Notes: generated from the sequence alone by a model not told the origin. Counted from the stretch's first letter, positions 39,315 to 51,955 are shown. The stretch: DNA of 64,000 bases from Aporrectodea caliginosa (GCA_020284085.1 JACEVL010000018.1:1881001-1945000), one strand, 5' to 3'. Numbers and translations: made by a program.

Positions 39315-39448
39315 ATCGTTGAGACTTCCGCAAAGTTGCAAACGTCAACATGTTGAAGGTCAGACAGAAAGAGATTGGATTGTAAGTATATAAAGCATCT
39401 CTTTCAGAATCCCTGGATCGCTGTAAAAAAGCCTCCATTTATCATTTA
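39315..39448 (+). repeat. ~134-bp direct repeat, copy 1
   Basis: Matches 39757-39892 at about 90%: shared CTTCCGCAAAGTTGCAAACG, AGTATATAAAGCATCTCTTT and GTAAAAAAGCCTCCATTTAT. At its 3' end lies a MITE end (39449). Confidence 0.9.
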
Positions 39449-39560
39449 GGGGCCGTCCATAAATGACGTCACGCACCTAGAGGGGAGGGGGTCGGAAATT
39501 TGTGACGATGTGTGACATAGGGGTGGGGCGGGGTTGGAGAAATGTGACGTCACATCAGGT
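39449..39560. mobile_element. MITE end, GGGGCCGTCCATAAATGACG type
   Basis: Starts GGGGCCGTCCATAAATGACG followed by a G-rich stretch, the same end type as the complete element at 60671. A second end is not evident, so the copy is partial. Confidence 0.6.
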
Positions 39561-39756
39561 CTATGTATTAATTTTAACAAATAACAACAATTTAATTTTA
39601 ATAAAAACAGCACCAATTTTGAGTATTAAATTTTCATTATTTTTGAATTATTTTAATGTATACGAGCACCATTATTAATAAGTTTCTAATTATTTCAATA
39701 TTTGGTCACCGTTAGATTTTAAAATATGCATGTTCTGCCTAGGCCCTATTTGTTCC

Positions 39757-39892
39757 ATCGTTGAAGCACTTCCGCAAAGTTGCAAACGTCAACATGTTGA
39801 AGGCCAGACAGAAAAGATTTGAGTGTAAGTATATAAAGCATCTCTTTCAGAATCCATGGATCGCTGTAAAAAAGCCTCCATTTATACGCATT
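39757..39892 (+). repeat. ~134-bp direct repeat, copy 2
   Basis: Partner of 39315-39448, 442 bases downstream. Confidence 0.9.
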
Positions 39893-39945
39893 TAGTACTA
39901 ATAAGCTTTCGCGAGTGCACAGCCTGTTTTAAATTTTCTTGGGAG

Positions 39946-40376
39946 CAGTGCTACCACTTCATTTTCAGAAATCCCAAGATCTTCCAACAAAATTCCCAAG
40001 ATTGGTCAAAAGTGAACCAAAAAATCCCATGTTACTGAAAAGGAAAAAAGTTGTGATGTATTTTGATAATGCGTTGTAACAATCACAATTATTCACAGAA
40101 ATGCCGAGCTAAGAACTGGCACGAAAAAACGGAGCATAACATTGAATTGATAAATTACAATATTTACACGTTACAATAATAATAAACGTCTTTCAGACAA
40201 AGTCACTGAACGAGTCTTTTCTAATCTGATTCGCTACCACTGTTGGAAAGTCCGGTAAAACCTAGTCTGTAGACCTTAGAAAAATCCCAAGACTGCAAGG
40301 CAAAATCCACAGATCCCAAGTCAGCCCTCAAATCCCAAGATGATCTTGGGGAAAATCCCAAGGAGTGGTAGCACTG
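39946..40376. mobile_element. hAT-type MITE, 431 bp
   Basis: Ends CAGTGCTACCACTTC and (inverted) CAGTGCTACCACTCC, with the perfect 8-bp direct repeat CTTGGGAG at 39938-39945 and 40377-40384. The interior repeats ATCCCAAG in both orientations. No transposase. Confidence 0.93.
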
Positions 40377-40384
40377 CTTGGGAG

Positions 40385-41475
40385 TCGCCGAGTGCAGAAC
40401 CTGCCGTTAAAATCCGCTGCGTTCCTTTTCCAGGCGCCTGAGGCCGCGTTAGCCTACTCTAAACGCGACTGTACGGCGTGTTTTCCTATTGACAAACACC
40501 GGAGAAATAATAATAATTTAGCTCCAGACATCTGACTCGATAGGCTAATGGTGCTTTTCATGTCCTCGATGAAAGATTCTCCGGGATGAAACCACGCCTG
40601 GAAGGAAAAACGCTTTTCCGTTAAAAATTGGTAGCTTAAGAAAACAACTAGTTTATCTGGTTCTCTGTCTGCATAGCAATGTCATTGCGCTGGAACCCCG
40701 CTTCCTAGTCCGTCGTGGAAAAAGTTGAGGTCATAAGGGTTTGTTTTTTTCCCGCGAGCGGATATCCTTAAGAATCCTTTGGACAAAGTTCTCACTGTTC
40801 TGGAATGGCAAATATCTGCTAATGGGACTATCAGACCCATCGTACGAGCTCTCAAACACTTTCACCACTTACAGTATATCAGTAGTGTAGTCCTAAAAAC
40901 TGAAGTGGGGGAACGCCTGGATATTGAAGTAAGCAAAAAGTGCCATCTTGCAAGAATTTTGCATAGTGTAGAAAAAGTATTTCACGCCCCCCCACTACAC
41001 CTAACACACTTCTAGTTCACGCATATCCTCTTCCGCATATCCTATCCTGATTGCTCCACTTCCCCTTACCTCTCTCTCGCCGCAACAACTCTAAGCACCA
41101 TCCACCTTAGCCATCTGACTGTATACCTTAGGTGAGCGCTGGATCTTGACCTGGGCCTTATCTACCTGTCTATTTCGATTCACTGAGTGTCTGTGAATTA
41201 GCTGGTTCCCGCGACTTAGCTACCGTGGGCGCTGTAGAAACCTCGAGATTACGATTGCGATCTGAGGTCCTGGTTTATCATTATCACCTTTTAGCGTTTA
41301 TATTTGGTTTCCGGTATGCCATGTTCTCGTCCATTCACTGTATGTAGTCCACCTTCGCAAAACTTGAGATCATAGAGGTCGCTTTATTTAGGCAGATCTA
41401 TCTCGAGGAACGGAGGAAGTAAATTAGACCCTACCTCGGGATTTGGAATGGCTAGTATGCTTTATCCGGCTTATA
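40385..41475. other. intergenic, no gene seen
   Basis: Mixed composition; open frames are short and unrecognised. Confidence 0.6.
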
Positions 41476-41792
41476 ACCTTGTTAGTACTACTGCTGCTGT
41501 TGCTACTACTACTACAGTAACTGTTGTTGTTATTATTAGTTTTATTATAGTATCCTCATCGTTATCATCATTTGCATTACTCATACTCTGGTATACTACA
41601 ACTAGGTAAATTACTATTACCACTTCCACTTTTTCTACCACTGCTACTACTACTATTTACAATTATTATTATTTTTACCCTAGGTAAGTGTAATCCATCA
41701 GGGATGAGAAGTAGCTATTAGGCCTACTGGGTAAATCAGGTAGCCTATCATCAGGTATCATGATCATCATCATGATCATCATCATGATCATG

Positions 41793-41847
<55 letters not shown>

Positions 41848-41900
41848 GTAGTAATAGTAGTAGTTATAGTAGTACTAGGTGTAGTAGCAGTAGTAGTTGT
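41476..41900. repeat. trinucleotide-rich tract with (ATC)n
   Basis: ACT/TAT-rich sequence at 41490-41660, then a near-pure ATC tract at 41757-41848 and AGT-rich sequence to 41900. Confidence 0.9.
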
Positions 41901-42239
41901 ATTTCTATTTTTAATAACGACACATTTGATAATACAATTTTTGGATTTTATCCTTATTTAAAACGCAGGCTGTGTGGCTCTTGGTCGCTGGTCTATAACA
42001 ATGCACAGTTTTGATTTGAACATCTTTCAATTTTTCTAAACTACAATGTCATGTATGTCTCGTTTGTTTTGCTTACAAACTGGATCTAACGGTAATAAAG
42101 GAGTTGCCTCAGCTGATGGCGTTTAGTTCATGGACTCGATGGAATTGGAAGAGGATCGTGTCGATTCGTGTGGATGATTAAGTTTTATATAGCGCCTCAG
42201 TTTCTGCTCCGAGCTGGTGGCGTCTTCACGTTTCTCACT

Positions 42240-42625
42240 GTGTGAGTGTGTTTGTGTGTGTGTTTGTGTGTGTGTTTCATTGTATGGATGGACGGGTGAA
42301 AGGAGGGGTGGATTGATGGAAGGATAGATGGCTGGCTGGACGGGTGGATGGACAGGTGGGTGGAAGAATGGATTGATGGATGGACAAGTGGGAGGAAGGA
42401 TGGATGGATATGGATTGATGGATGGGTGGGTGGGTGGGTGGAAGAAGGACAGATGGACGGGTGGGTGGATAGGTAGATGGCTGGCTGGATGGACGAACGG
42501 AATGATTGATGGGTGGGTGAATGGATGGTTTGTGAATGGATGGGTGGGTGGATTGATGGGCGAGTGAGCGTTTGGATGGGTGGGTTCGTTGGTGGGTTCG
42601 TGCGTGGGTTCTGATTCCAGCCAAT
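42240..42625. repeat. degenerate GGAT/GGTG microsatellite
   Basis: A (TGTG)n edge is followed by about 350 bases of GGATGG(A/G)TGG variants. The long minus-strand His/Pro/Ser open frames are artefacts of this repeat. Confidence 0.93.
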
Positions 42626-43590
42626 ATTTCCGTTGTTCATATGAGATAAAGCGGAGCATCGGATGGTGTGGAAAACGAGTGGAAACACCTGGAGGGAGCG
42701 AAGCAGCGTTGATCAACAGCTGCAACACCCCCTCCAGGTCCCTCCTCCCTCCTCCCTCATCGGTCATCACCCTGTCCTGAGACCACCTGCGTTTCTGCGC
42801 ACCTATAACAGGTGCCTGGCGCCAACAAGGCGCGCCCGCTCTGTGGTGACTGGTAAGCAGGTGCCCTATATCCCCGTACACCGCGAGAACCAGGTACACG
42901 AATAACAATGCACACCATTTAGGCTGACAACAGGTGAGGTAAGGTAATGACAGATAAGACAAGGAAGGGTATACATATGAGATAAGATATGGTGAGATGG
43001 GGTGAAGTAGGTTAAGGTGCGGTAAGGACAGATTGTATTGTATTGTATCTATCAATTTATGTAGCGCCTCTAGCAGTGCACATCATTCAGAGGCGCTGCC
43101 AGTGCGAAAGACCCAGAGAAAAGAAAGAGGTCTTCAGACAACGAAAAGAGGCACTTGGCCCACCAGTTAATAAACAGGAACGTGTCAAAGGAAGAAGCAG
43201 ATGTAAGGTAAGTACGTAAAGCCCAGTTTGGTATAAGGTAAGACCACTACCGCATAAGGTAAAGGTGTGTCAAAGCTTTTTAATGGCGGGCCGGTGGCAA
43301 TATTTTTCCAGCAAGTGGTGGGCCATGCTGCCGAAGGCGCCTGAGCAAAATGCGGGTAGGGATCTTGGAGGACGCTCGGTGAGCCCGTCCCCAGGAATTT
43401 TTTGCAAAACTAAATCTTGAATAGTGCATTTTGTTAACATATAAACAGTGAAATTAGTTTTTAACATCTTAATTTTAATCTTCATTATCAGTCACGAACA
43501 TCACATAAAACTCATTAAACCGTAAAAATGACAAATTTGAACTTTCATTCTCAAATTCTTTAGTCTTTAGGCAAGGCTCCATTATCCCTG
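42626..43590. other. intergenic, no gene seen
   Basis: Contains a GGTAAGG-rich stretch (42930-43030), a LINE-tail-like piece (ATGTAGCGCCTC..GAGGCGCTGCC, 43055-43110) and a GGCGGGCCGG fragment near 43283. Confidence 0.55.
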
Positions 43591-44040
43591 GATTGGAGTC
43601 ATACGGGCATTTATCGAGCTTCAAAGCGGAAGGAACTGCATTGGCTGCCTAAACGCAACGCATTGAGTCTATACTGCTTATTTTGCTTAATATGTGTAAC
43701 TGCCTTGTGGGATGTGCTTCATCTTATATCAGAGAGTTGTGTCTCCGTTCCTATCCCTTGATTTTATCCGCTCGGCTGCACAGGGTGACCTGGTCGTTCC
43801 CCTACCAGAAGCTCTACGGTACAGCAGAGTATACCATAGCATCGCTGTGGTCGGTCTAACTTTCTAGAATAATTTATACTTCGCACCCTAAGACATAATT
43901 TATAAGCTCCTTCACTTTCTCTACTTATATTCCAAAAGCTCTCGAGAACCATGCTCCTGGTTTTAGGTCGGGAGCGCCTCTAGTGGGTCTCTCTCTCTCT
44001 CGAAGAGGCGCTGAATTAATAAGCGATCTGCAATTACAAC
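43590..44040 (+). mobile_element. CR1/L2-like LINE 3' end
   Basis: Decayed reverse-transcriptase C-terminal region: KELHWLPKRNAL is readable (LHWLP is the family motif), then the tail GGTCGGGAGCGCCTCTAGTG..CGAAGAGGCGCTGAATTAA and AATTACAAC. Confidence 0.75.
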
Positions 44041-44154
44041 TGGATGGCAATGAAAATCTGAATGACTGCAATTCGTCTTACTATAGATGCCAAACACCGA
44101 AAAACAGGAAGGGACAGCCGGACTGACAGATAGGCCTAGACAACCAGCCATTCA

Positions 44155-44335
44155 GATAGACAGCGAGACGAACAGACAGACAGATATAGGGACAGACAGA
44201 CATATAGAGGGACAGACAGACAGATATAGGGACAGACAGACAGATAGAGGGACAGACAGACAGATAAAGTGACATACAGACAGCTAGATAGACAGCCAGA
44301 CGAACAGACATACACGCAGACAGGCAGGAGGCAGA
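44155..44335. repeat. GACA-type microsatellite
   Basis: (GACAGACA)n with GATA and GGG interruptions. Confidence 0.9.
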
Positions 44336-44815
44336 CCGTGGAGTAGTAGTTAAGGGAACAGCTGTCTCCTGAGTGCTCTAGTGAGCATCTCGTTGGATGG
44401 GCTTTTCCGCCGTTGGCGAGTGATGGAAGGATGCTGCCTCAGGGAAGGGAAGCAGGGTCTGCATGGAGAAGATGAGGATGGCTTTCCACTTGATGGGGCT
44501 CATCCTCAAGTGTTCTTGACCTTGACGCGGAAAATAAAGTTACGCTTCTTCTTCCCCTCTCTCCCCTTCTTCTCTCTGTCTGTATGTCTCTCTCTCTGAC
44601 TGTCTGCCCGTCTCTCTGCATCGGTCTGTATCTGCCTGTCTGTCTGTCTATCTCCCTGTCTCACTCTCCACGGCCTATATACTCGGATGTATACGCTCAT
44701 GTGAATGGCATTTCAAAAGCATCGTAAGCGCTGTTAATGTCGACTTTACGTTCCTCATCGAATCTGTTATCAGAGGACTTTGCAGGAATCGTCTGAGAGG
44801 AAAACGACTGAAAGG

Positions 44816-45345
44816 AAAGAAGGAAGGAAGGAAGGATGGATGGATGGATGGGCTGGATGGATAGATTGATGGATGGATGGATGGGTGGGTGGATGGATGG
44901 ATGGATGGATGGATGGATGGATGGATGGATGGATGGATGGATGGATGGATGGATGGATGGATGGATGGATGGATGGATGGATGGATGGATGGATGGATGG
45001 ATGGATGGGCTGGATGGATTGATGGATGGATGGATGGATGGGTGGATGGATGGATGGATGGATGGATGGATGGATGGATGGATGGATGGATGGATGGATG
45101 GATGGATGGATGGATGGATGGATGGATTGATGGATGGATGAATGGATGGATGGATGGATAGATAGATAGATGGATGGATGGATGGATGGATGGATAGACG
45201 GAAAGATGGATGGATGGATGGATGGACGGATGGATGGATGGATGGATAGATGGATAGATGGATAGATGGATGGATGGATGGATGGATGGATGGATGGATG
45301 GATGGATGATTGATGGATGGATGGGAGGGATGGATGGATGGGTGG
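44816..45345. repeat. long (GGAT)n microsatellite
   Basis: About 530 bases, mostly perfect GGAT with a few GGGCT, GATA and GACG interruptions. It gives the false Met-Asp-Gly-Trp and His-Pro-Ser-Ile open frames. Confidence 0.98.
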
Positions 45346-46540
45346 GTGGACTGTGGGTGGACGGATCGGATCTCGATCTTAAGTGATCTGACGGTCGGAC
45401 TTGGTTTCACGGACGGACGGATCTGCATCTGAGGACGGACCGGACGGACGGATGGACGGATGGGATTTGACGGATTTGAGGATGAAATGGATGGATTGAT
45501 TTGATGGATGAATGGAAGGCAGTGGTAAGTGGGTTGACCTGACTGACGGATGGATGGATTTGACGGATGGATGGATCTTAACGATGGATCTGATAATTTA
45601 ATCTGACTAATCGACCAGATCTGATCTTAATTTGACTTGATCACCGATCTTGGATCTGATCTGATATCTTAATCTGATCTTATTTGGACGGACGGACGGA
45701 TCGGAATCTTATCTTGATCTTAATCTTAATATAATTTAATGTATCTTAATCTATAACCTGATGTTTATGGAGCGCAGGACTTGAACTGATCTTAATCTGG
45801 ACTGGGTGATTTGGATTCATTGATCCTGATCTGATCCTAATGACGGATGGACTTAAAACATGTACGATGGACCTTATGTCATGGATGGACTGACCGTCGA
45901 TCTGACTGATGGATCTGATCTTGATGGATGGATAGACTGATCTTATAATGATCTGATGGAATCGGATTGGATGGATGGACTTGGATCTTCAATGACCTGA
46001 TCTTGGACCTATTTGGATAATGATTTGAATGATCTTGATGATTTGATGGATAATTTGATGGATGGACCTGATAGACTGAATCTTAATCTAGATCTGTAAT
46101 CTTATATCTTAATCGATTTGAATGAATGGATCTGGATGGATTTGGACCTGATCTGGATCTGACCGGATCTGATGATGAACTTAACGGATCCTGATCTTAG
46201 ACTTAGACTTGATCTGATTGACGGATCTGATCTGGATGGACGGATTTGATCTGGGACCGATGGATGGATGATGACCGTGACCTGATACTTGATTTGACCT
46301 GATGGACCTTAGACCGGACCCGACGATAGACGGACTTAACTTATCTGATATACAATCAAAATATCTTCATTGTAATGATTGAACTTATCTTGATTTTATT
46401 GACTTATCTTGACGATCTGACCCGACTGACTGACCTTGACCTGACCTTACGATAGACCTGATCTGGAAACCCGACCCAGGGCCGTTGACGATTAATCTTA
46501 GATGACCTTTGAATACTCTTTGATCTTAAATGATTGAAGG
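45346..46540. repeat. decayed GGAT / GATCTGA sequence
   Basis: About 1.2 kb of low-complexity sequence made of GGACGGA, GATCTGATCTTAAT and TTGATGGAT words with no fixed period, continuous with the GGAT array. No gene. Confidence 0.8.
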
Positions 46541-47040
46541 AATGATTGATGGATTGATTGGAATATGGATGGATGGATGGATGGATGAATAGATGGATGG
46601 GTGGATGGATGATGGATGGATGGATGGATGAAAGACAAAGATAGACAGGATGGATGGAAGATAGGAAAGAAGGAAGGGAGGATGGATGGATTATAGGGAG
46701 GAAAGGAGTAGGAAAAGCGAGAAAAAGGTGGAGTGCACAGAGAGCAAAAGAGAATGAGATGAGAGAGAGAGACACAGAGAGACAGAGAGACACAGAGACA
46801 AAGACAGAGACAGAGAGACAGAGACAGAGACAGACAAAGAGAGAGAGACAAAGAAAGAGAGAGACAAAGACAGAGAAAAAGATAGACAGACAGACAAACA
46901 GGCATGTATAAACATGCATGCATGCATACATACATACATACTTATTACTACATACATACATACATACATACATACATACATACATACATACATACACATA
47001 CATACATACATACAGGCATACATACAGAGAGGTAGAGACA
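46541..47040. repeat. microsatellite cluster: GGAT, GA, CATA
   Basis: GGAT at 46555-46640, GAGAGACA-rich at 46740-46890, CATA at 46910-47020. Confidence 0.95.
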
Positions 47041-47194
47041 GAAACAGACAGGGGTGGACAGAGTTATAAAGAGCGAAGGGTAAATTGAGGAAATCGTTTT
47101 CTTCGAATTATTCAGTTAAACTCCATAATTGTATACGTTGTGCCCGACCAGAGATTAGCGCCGCTCTATGGCTTAATCAGTATTCGCGTACATG

Positions 47195-47269
47195 ACTATC
47201 ATCATCATCGTCATCATCATCGTCATCATCATCACCATGATCACCGTCGTCATCATCATCATCAAAATC

Positions 47270-47308
<39 letters not shown>

Positions 47309-47550
47309 TGCATAATCGTCATCAACATAATGCTCATCAGAATCATCATCATCACCACCATTATAATCATCATTATCATCAAAATCATTATAATCATCAT
47401 CACCGTCGTCATCGTCATCGTCTTCACCATCATCATCATAGTCATCATTACCAACATCAGCAACATCACCGTCGTCATCATCAGCTCGTCATCATCGTCA
47501 TCAATCATAACCATTGTCGTTGTCATCATCCTCATAATCATCAGTTCCTG
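47195..47550. repeat. (CAT)n microsatellite
   Basis: About 350 bases of CAT/CAC/CGT triplets; poly-His and poly-Met frames are artefacts. Confidence 0.97.
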
Positions 47551-48835
47551 ACGCCAGGCATCTGTCGGCGATTATTACGTACAAATGATCTCCATTGTCC
47601 TCTCTCATTTGTCAAGTCCATTGTTCTCCTTAGTGTTAGTCGAAGTCTTGTTATGTCCTCATTTATATCTGCTTTGTTTTGTATGATTTGGGTGACATTT
47701 TCCTGGAATGCTCTGTACAGGTTAATGCCTCTGTAATTATACGCACAGAAGAGTAAGAACAATACCTTAACCCTTTAACGACGACAGTGTGCTTAGAGCG
47801 ACTGGGAAACCATGCAGCTCGTCTCACCAGCTCAATCCATTGAAAAACGAGCAGGGTCGACGCCATAAGCATGGGTGCAAAACCCAAGTTTTTTCCAAAA
47901 TGTAAATTTTTTTGGTTTTTTGGTGTTTTGTTTTTAAGATTTCCCTATTTCGGATCATTAAACTCATAAAAATGGCATAAATACCGTTCAAATTAATCAG
48001 ATGTATAAATGAATAAGTCTGATTAACTAGAGTGAAACCGTAGAACATCATGTAACGAAAATGAAAGATGATACGATACAACAATTGCCAAGAGAGTTGA
48101 AGAGACGCCATTTTGGCATTTATAATTTATAAATTTATTTTAAAAAATCCAAAACCAAATTTTACGGGTTTGTTTTAAACAAAAACTGAAAACCAGTCCT
48201 TTTGCAGCCCTTGCCATAAGGTCGCTATACATTTACTACATAATTATTATATATACATTTACATTGTAGCTTAACAGAAAATGTAAAACGCAGGTAGGCC
48301 TATTTCTAAGCGCAACTTAACAGCTGCGTAAGGGAAACCAGGTCGATACTGGCGATATATCAATTTCAAGTTCAGAAGAGCCACGGTGTTTACGTATATT
48401 ACGTAACGCCCTAGAAATATCAACATTACGATTACGGTTTTGTATTCATTGCTGTTTGTAAAGCGTGGGCGTTCGTCTCTCGCGCTACATTAATTACTTA
48501 CGTACCAACTAAAGTGTACGCTGTTTGTGATGCTGGCGTACACACACATGTTGTGCACACCCAGCAGAGTTTGGCCACTGGGTTTTGTGATGCTGTTTCT
48601 ACGTCCTACAGGGTAATTCTCTGCGTGTGTTGCAGGCAATATTGGCAGCCCGCTGAAGCAGTTGTTAATGGCAATGCTTAGGCAGCAGCTGGCGTTGCTT
48701 GCTTTGGCCAGCTGATCGGTGCCATAGCAGAGTCTGTCTGTCTGAATGGTCTCTGTAGGGCTGATGTACAGCGAGCGAGCGCTGTTTGGCATCAAGGTAG
48801 ACGCTCTCCCTCTCTCTCGCCTAGGATGTAATCGA
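47551..48835. other. intergenic, no gene seen
   Basis: AT-rich; two or three short minus-strand frames without recognisable content. Confidence 0.6.
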
Positions 48836-49135
48836 GCGGAGAGGAAATGGCAGAGGGACAGGTAGACAGAGAGAGACAGGCAGAGAAAGAGAGAGAGGGA
48901 GGGAGGCAGAGAAAGAGAGATGGAGGGATGGAGAGAGGAAGAAAGTGAGGGAGGGAGAATGAGAAACATGCGGATGGAAAGCGAGTGTGTGAGGGCCATA
49001 GAGAGGTGGAGAGATATGATTGAAGGTAGAGACATACATAAAAAGTGGAAGAAAGAGAAAAACAGAGACAGACAGACAGGTACACAGAGAGAGAAGCAGA
49101 GACAGACAGAGACAGACAGAGACAGAGTAGAAGCG
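48836..49135. repeat. GA-rich microsatellite
   Basis: GAGA/GACAGA/GGGAG repeats; Ser-Leu-rich minus-strand frames are artefacts. Confidence 0.9.
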
Positions 49136-49289
49136 CATGTTTTTGTAACGGTGGACTACTACTGAGACGTAAACCATTGCTTCCAGGCTATGGAACGCCG
49201 AAAACGCCATAAAGTAGAATTGCAGAATTATTGTTATTCGTACCAACGTGCAGTCATGCAAACGCAGACTATAGTTCCACACACATGTT

Positions 49290-49445
49290 GTGGACGCATC
49301 GGGCGATTGGTTGTGCTCTCGCCTTGCAACGAGGAGAGTACGGGTTCGAATCTTTCCTGAGACAGTCAGTGTTTAGGGACATTGAGCAAGTCATTCACTT
49401 AGAATTGCTCAGCGCCATCGTTTGATGCTTACGACTCAAGCTGCC
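49290..49445 (+). mobile_element. tRNA-derived SINE, family B
   Basis: The head has TTGGTTGTGCTCTCGCCTTG and GGGTTCGAATC (B box). The body has GACATTGAGCAAGTCATTC and AATTGCTCAGCGCCATCG. Other members: 2095, 18505, 20710, 22043, 60040. Confidence 0.8.
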
Positions 49446-49454
49446 ACAACCATG

Positions 49455-49570
49455 ATGCATGCTTAGGCTACAGGTTGATTATGGCAATGCTATTCACGCA
49501 GGCCCTACTTCTCGCATCCATCACCTGCAATCAGTTCTGGAATCTCGCCCATGCAGTCTCACTCTCAGAA
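49455..49570 (+). mobile_element. LINE reverse-transcriptase fragment
   Basis: Translation QVDYGNAIHAGPTSRIHHLQ resembles the LDYCNALYGLP..I..LQ motif of CR1/L2 reverse transcriptases. Confidence 0.65.
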
Positions 49571-49614
49571 TTGTATACTAATCCAATTATAGCTCTATTG
49601 GAACTATAATCGTA

Positions 49615-49880
49615 ATCGAGCATTTATATAGCGCCACTCAAAAACAGAGTCGCTCCCGTCCCGGGCCAGTGTCTTCACTGGTAAAGAGAGAGATTTTCAG
49701 GCGCTGGCGGAACTGGTCAAAAGAAATAGAGAAAAGGTCAGTGCTGAGGTAGTGAGGTAACCGGTTCCAGCTATTGGGACCAACAACCGCGAAATTCCTA
49801 GACTGGGCCGTAGGAGTACGCACCCGCGGGACAACCAAGTGACCACGGGCCGAGGACCGAAGGGAGGAACTATACTTATA
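49615..49880 (-). mobile_element. CR1/L2-like LINE 3' end
   Basis: Minus-strand translation VPRVRTPTAQSRNFAVVGPN followed by SWNRLP is the VPR..G.R.F...P..WN.LP block; the tail (rc of TATATAGCGCCACTC) lies at 49623. Confidence 0.8.
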
Positions 49881-50014
49881 GTGCTGAACAGTGCAGCATC
49901 CAAAGCTATAATAGTTTAGTCTCTAACACCATAACTGTATAATCATGCATTGTTGTTACTGACTGCGTTTTGACAGCTAGTTATGAAATAAACGAAAATA
50001 CAATACAATAAGTT

Positions 50015-50480
50015 CTAAATGCTGCTGCTCGCCTGATCGGTTTGGCATTATATCAAAATTTATGTGAGTGGAACTGCGTGCACTGGTTACCTCTGCAAAA
50101 ACACACTGAGTTTAAGATTTTTGATGCTCATGCGTTATTGCCTGGCAGATTCTGCTCCATCTTATATGAAGGGTCTTTGCGTTTCAGTATCTTCCTTCCC
50201 AGGTCGCAGATTTTTCCGCTCTGCCAAGCAAGGCAACGTTGATGTTCCACTGGCTCGGACTTTCACGATCCAGCATAGAAGTGCTACTGCGTTCGGTCCA
50301 TCCTCCTGGAATAAGTTGCCTAACAACCTGCGACATGAACTCCTCAGCCTCTCTTTGCCTCTGTTCCACAAGCCCTTGAAGACCATTTTCTTCGATCGTG
50401 GTTTCATTGTGTTAGGTCGGGAGCACCTGTCTCTCTTGAAGTGGCGGTATATAAATTTGCAATTACAATTACAATCGTGT
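50015..50480 (+). mobile_element. CR1/L2-like LINE 3' end
   Basis: Frameshifted C-terminal region: AAARLIGLAL, VHWLPLQKHTEFKI, RTFTIQHRSATAFGPSSWNK. It ends with GGTCGGGAGCACCTGTC, CTTGAAGTGGCGGTATATAA and AATTACAATTACAA. Decayed copy. Confidence 0.85.
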
Positions 50481-50514
50481 AGTGGCGCCTAAGAAATGCG
50501 TAAAAGCAGCGTAA

Positions 50515-50720
50515 TAATAATAGTGATAATGATGATGACGATGATGGATCAATCAATCAATATCAATAATTATATTGATGATGATGATGATGACGATGAT
50601 GATGATCATGATGATCATCATCATCATCATCATGATCATGATGATCATGGCGATGAAGATGATACTGGGGCTGATGATGGCGATGAGGATGCTGATGATG
50701 ACGATGATGATTGTAGTATC
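50515..50720. repeat. GAT/ATC microsatellite
   Basis: GATGAT, GACGAT and CATCAT triplets. Confidence 0.95.
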
Positions 50721-50769
50721 TTGCTAACTAATACGTCATATGGACTAGTATCTTGGAATGTATACATTC

Positions 50770-51530
50770 ATTCATTTTTTCATTCATTCATTTCAGAGAT
50801 TTATATAGCGCCCCTTCGAGATTATCTACTCAGAAGCGCTCCCGACTCAACCCCGGCTAAAGAGAACAGTCTTCAGGTTAGAGAAGAATGTGGCCGCAAG
50901 GGCTCTATGCATTAGGCGTAGATCCACAGGGAGCTCATTCCAGATTGCAGGGCCAGCAACAGAAAAGGCACGGCGCTGCATAATAGAGGTCCGTGACCGG
51001 GGAACAAGAAGCTCAACCTGCTTAAAGGAGCGAAGAGAACCACGGCGCTGGACGCTCAGGGTGGAGCAGCACAGCTCCTGTAAGTAAACAGGGGCCACAC
51101 CCGCGAGGCAGCGCCAGACCAAGGCAGAGATCCGGTAAGTTATCCGCTGCGGGAAAGGGAGCCAATGCAAGACATCCCGCATGTAATCACTAACATGGCC
51201 GAATCTTGCGATGCGGCCAATGAGGCGTGCCGCCGCTCGCATGACCCGAGCCAAGCACCCAACCCGAGCCGCCGGAAGACCCACATAGAGGGCGCTGCAG
51301 TAATCAAGGCGAGAAACAATAAAAGAGTGGATAAGCGTTAAGGCAGCATTAGAGGTTAAAGAACGGAAGACCACTCTAAGCTGACGCAGCTGGTAGTAGC
51401 AAGCGCGGCATAGTAGGTTTATATGCCGCGTGAAGGTTAGTTCTTGGTCCAAAGTGACACCAAGGTCCCGGACAGAGGATGAGAAGGTAAACTGCGGAAA
51501 CTCCTGGGCAAGGGCCTCTAGATGCTGCAA
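50770..51530 (-). mobile_element. CR1/L2-like LINE, best-preserved 3' part
   Basis: A minus-strand open frame (50847-51725, its first third not LINE-like) encodes an intact C-terminal reverse-transcriptase region: VRDLGVTLDQELTF, SRLDYCSALYVGLP, LHWLPFPQRITYR, LAGVAPVYLQEL, VPRSRTSIMQRRAFSVAGPA, IWNELP, ending LKTVLFSRG. The 3' tail after the stop reads GAGTCGGGAGCGCTTCTGAG then CGAAGGGGCGCTATATAAAT and AATG repeats. The catalytic (F/Y)ADD part is absent, so this is a 5'-truncated copy. Confidence 0.93.
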
Positions 51531-51955
51531 GAGAACAGTAAGGCAAGATAGGGTATTGTGGGGCAAGGAAAGTAGGGAGGCAAAATAAGGTGAAGTCAGA
51601 AAAGTCAGCAAGTAAGAAAAGCAAAGCAAGGAAATATTAGAGCAAGCAACTAGGCCATAATATATCTGCTGTGTGGATAACGTCATCATTAGCATTATCG
51701 ACAACAATGACAGCGTCATTAACAATCATCATCATCAACAATGACAAAGCAATAACCTAGAAGGTTCTAGCCCAAAACTCACCCGTTGCCTAAGTAACGA
51801 CCCGTTCAATTATAATAGCAATAGGTCACCTCTGATTAGAAGAGGGGGAAATTAATAAATTAATGCAACGCCCGGCGCCCCATAGACCGCGTACACACAG
51901 GAGCACGTAGGGTCGTTAACACTACTAGGCCGAACATTCGCCCAGCCGTGATTTA
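51531..51955. other. intergenic, no gene seen
   Basis: Nothing recognisable. Confidence 0.6.

Noticed and set aside
40880..41005. Small element with CAGTAGTGTAG and GGGGG..CACTACAC ends
   Set aside because: The ends pair poorly and no target-site repeat could be found.
42123..43055. 310-residue minus-strand frame rich in His-Pro-Ser
   Set aside because: The central part is a GGAT/GGTG repeat, and both ends lack conserved content or codon bias.
44697..45428. 243-residue Ile-His-Pro-Ser frame
   Set aside because: Product of the (GGAT)n array.
47767..47785. TTAACCCTTTAACG as another piggyBac end
   Set aside because: No inverted partner or transposase sequence nearby; the motif is short and AT-rich enough to arise by chance.
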